Shown here in pieces: positions 22,040 through 23,372 of a stretch of 23,372 nucleotides of DNA (the first letter of the stretch is position 1; each line of letters begins with the position of its first letter). Source of the DNA: Rhodosalinus sp041685465 (GTDB lineage Bacteria > Pseudomonadota > Alphaproteobacteria > Rhodobacterales > Rhodobacteraceae); the NCBI RefSeq assembly GCF_041685465.1, contig NZ_JAWLFS010000011.1, positions 1 to 23,372 on the forward strand. Reading direction: 5' to 3'. Under the pieces are notes generated by a model. It saw nothing but the letters and a program-made list of their open reading frames with translations, ran no database searches and was not told the origin of the DNA. The position numbers were made by a program, and so were the translations under genes.

Positions 22040-22086
22040 TTGATTTCCCGGCGCGGCGGCGGTAAGGGCGTCTACCTATCCGGTAG
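22040..22086 (+). promoter_or_regulatory. Probable rpsA promoter and start-site hairpin
   Basis: TTGATT (22040-22045) is followed after 17 bases by TAAGGG (22063-22068). A small inverted repeat, CTACC (22072-22076) and GGTAG (22082-22086), covers the expected transcription start. This leaves an rpsA leader of about 155 bases. I saw no further structure in the leader. Confidence 0.4.
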
Positions 22087-22232
22087 GAGTGCGGACGACA
22101 TCGCAGGACGTGCGCGGGGGCGGAGCGATCCTGCCCCTGTTTGGTGTTGGCCCGAGCCGCCCGGCGAAACGGAAGACCGGCGGACCCAACCGTCAGGCCA
22201 GAGAAACCGAAACGAAGGAAACGCACAGCCAC

Positions 22233-23372
22233 ATGGCTCAAAACGCTAGCATGGAGGAGTTCGAGGCCCTCCTGAACGAAAGCCTCGAAATGGACACGCC
22301 GACCGAGGGGTCGGTCGTCCGGGGCCGGGTCATCGCCATCGAGGCGGGACAGGCCATCATCGACGTCGGCTACAAGATGGAAGGCCGCGTCGAACTCAAG
22401 GAATTCGCGAGCCCCGGCGAAGCGCCCGACATCTCCGTCGGCGACGAGGTCGAGGTCTACCTGCGCTCCTCCGAGAACGCGCGCGGCGAGGCGGTGCTCT
22501 CCCGCGAGATGGCCCGCCGCGAGGCGGCCTGGGACCGTCTGGAGAAGGCCTACGCCGACGACGCCCGCGTCGAGGGCGCGATCTTCGGCCGGGTCAAGGG
22601 CGGCTTCACCGTCGATCTGGGCGGCGCCGTGGCCTTCCTGCCCGGCTCTCAGGTCGACGTGCGCCCGGTGCGCGACGCCGGCCCGCTCATGGGTCTCAAG
22701 CAGCCCTTCCAGATCCTCAAGATGGACCGCCGCCGCGGCAACATCGTCGTCTCGCGCCGCGCGATCCTGGAAGAAAGCCGCGCCGAGCAGCGCGCCGAGG
22801 TCATCGCCAACCTGACCGAGGGCCAGACCGTCGACGGCGTGGTGAAGAACATCACCGAATACGGTGCCTTCGTGGATCTGGGCGGCGTGGACGGTCTGCT
22901 GCACGTCACCGACATGGCATGGCGCCGGGTGAACCACCCCTCCGAGATCGTGTCGATCGGCGAGACGGTGAAGGTCCAGGTCATCAAGATCAACAAGGAG
23001 ACCCACCGCATCAGCCTCGGCATGAAGCAGCTGCAGGAGGATCCCTGGGATCTGGTGGCCGCGAAGTATCCGCTGGGCTCGGTGCACACCGGCCGCGTGA
23101 CCAACATCACCGACTACGGCGCCTTCGTGGAGCTGGAGCCGGGGGTCGAGGGCCTCGTGCACGTCTCCGAGATGAGCTGGACGAAGAAGAACGTCCATCC
23201 GGGCAAGATCGTCTCCACCTCCCAGGAGGTCGAGGTCATGGTGCTCGAGATCGACCAGGCCAAGCGCCGCGTTTCGCTCGGGCTCAAGCAGACCATGCGC
23301 AACCCGTGGGAGGTCTTCGCCGAGACGCATCCGACGGGTACCGAGGTCGAGGGCGAGGTCAAGAACATCACC
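22233..23372 (+). CDS. rpsA: 30S ribosomal protein S1, N-terminal part (3' end outside window)
   Basis: The first 380 residues of ribosomal protein S1, which holds mRNA on the 30S subunit and helps initiation on weak or structured leaders. After an N-terminal 30S-binding helix (MEEFEALLNESLEM) come S1 domains at about 25-93, 110-176, 197-265 and 282-352; a fifth begins at 368. The third and fourth carry the classical K-NITEYGAFVDL...GLLHVTDM and NITDYGAFVEL...GLVHVSEMSW motifs. The frame is open to the window end, so about a third is missing. The only purine stretch, GAAGGAA, is 12 bases before the ATG, a weak ribosome binding site as often seen for rpsA. Confidence 0.96.
   Translation, partial: MAQNASMEEFEALLNESLEMDTPTEGSVVRGRVIAIEAGQAIIDVGYKMEGRVELKEFASPGEAPDISVGDEVEVYLRSSENARGEAVLSREMARREAAWDRLEKAYADDARVEGAIFGRVKGGFTVDLGGAVAFLPGSQVDVRPVRDAGPLMGLKQPFQILKMDRRRGNIVVSRRAILEESRAEQRAEVIANLTEGQTVDGVVKNITEYGAFVDLGGVDGLLHVTDMAWRRVNHPSEIVSIGETVKVQVIKINKETHRISLGMKQLQEDPWDLVAAKYPLGSVHTGRVTNITDYGAFVELEPGVEGLVHVSEMSWTKKNVHPGKIVSTSQEVEVMVLEIDQAKRRVSLGLKQTMRNPWEVFAETHPTGTEVEGEVKNIT

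Overview
The window is very GC-rich chromosomal DNA. It looks like an alphaproteobacterium of the Rhodobacteraceae (roseobacter/Rhodobacter group). The evidence is gene content and order: an Irr-type Fur regulator divergent from fabA-fabB-fabI, the miaB...phoH-ybeY-corC-lnt-metK-trmB series, aroA...cmk...rpsA, and a SAM/SAH riboswitch before metK, an RNA class known from Rhodobacterales. No tRNA, rRNA, CRISPR array or intact mobile element was seen.

Region 1 (1-5855) is the accessory part. It opens with the tail of an EAL-domain protein and about 560 bp without a convincing gene. A probable catabolic cluster follows: an acetoacetate decarboxylase-family protein, a convergent SDR with the Y-x6-K catalytic spacing of enoyl reductases (FabL-like), a divergent DUF3237 protein, two overlapping FCD-type GntR paralogs, and an ACAD10/11-like acyl-CoA dehydrogenase facing back. 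Direct repeats and palindromes in the divergent promoter region are candidate operators. The substrate cannot be told from sequence. This is the part most likely to hold an undescribed pathway.

Region 2 (about 6167-9308) pairs iron/heme control (irr, minus strand, with a recognisable promoter) with the divergent unsaturated fatty acid operon fabA-fabB-fabI. A 9-bp inverted repeat lies before fabA. An uncharacterised, possibly glycosyltransferase-like gene (9346-10215) converges on fabI.

Region 3 (10311-18884) carries miaB, an OmpA-like/lipoprotein gene pair, then phoH-ybeY-corC-lnt with tight spacing or overlaps, then metK behind its riboswitch and trmB. The OmpA-like protein and the lipoprotein share a small two-cysteine domain, which suggests duplication and joint work in the envelope.

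Region 4 (18848-23372) starts with two related AT-cored palindromes, one of them inside the 3' end of trmB. Then come aroA (class II-type EPSP synthase), a small membrane protein, cmk, a secreted DUF4168 protein and rpsA, which runs off the window end.
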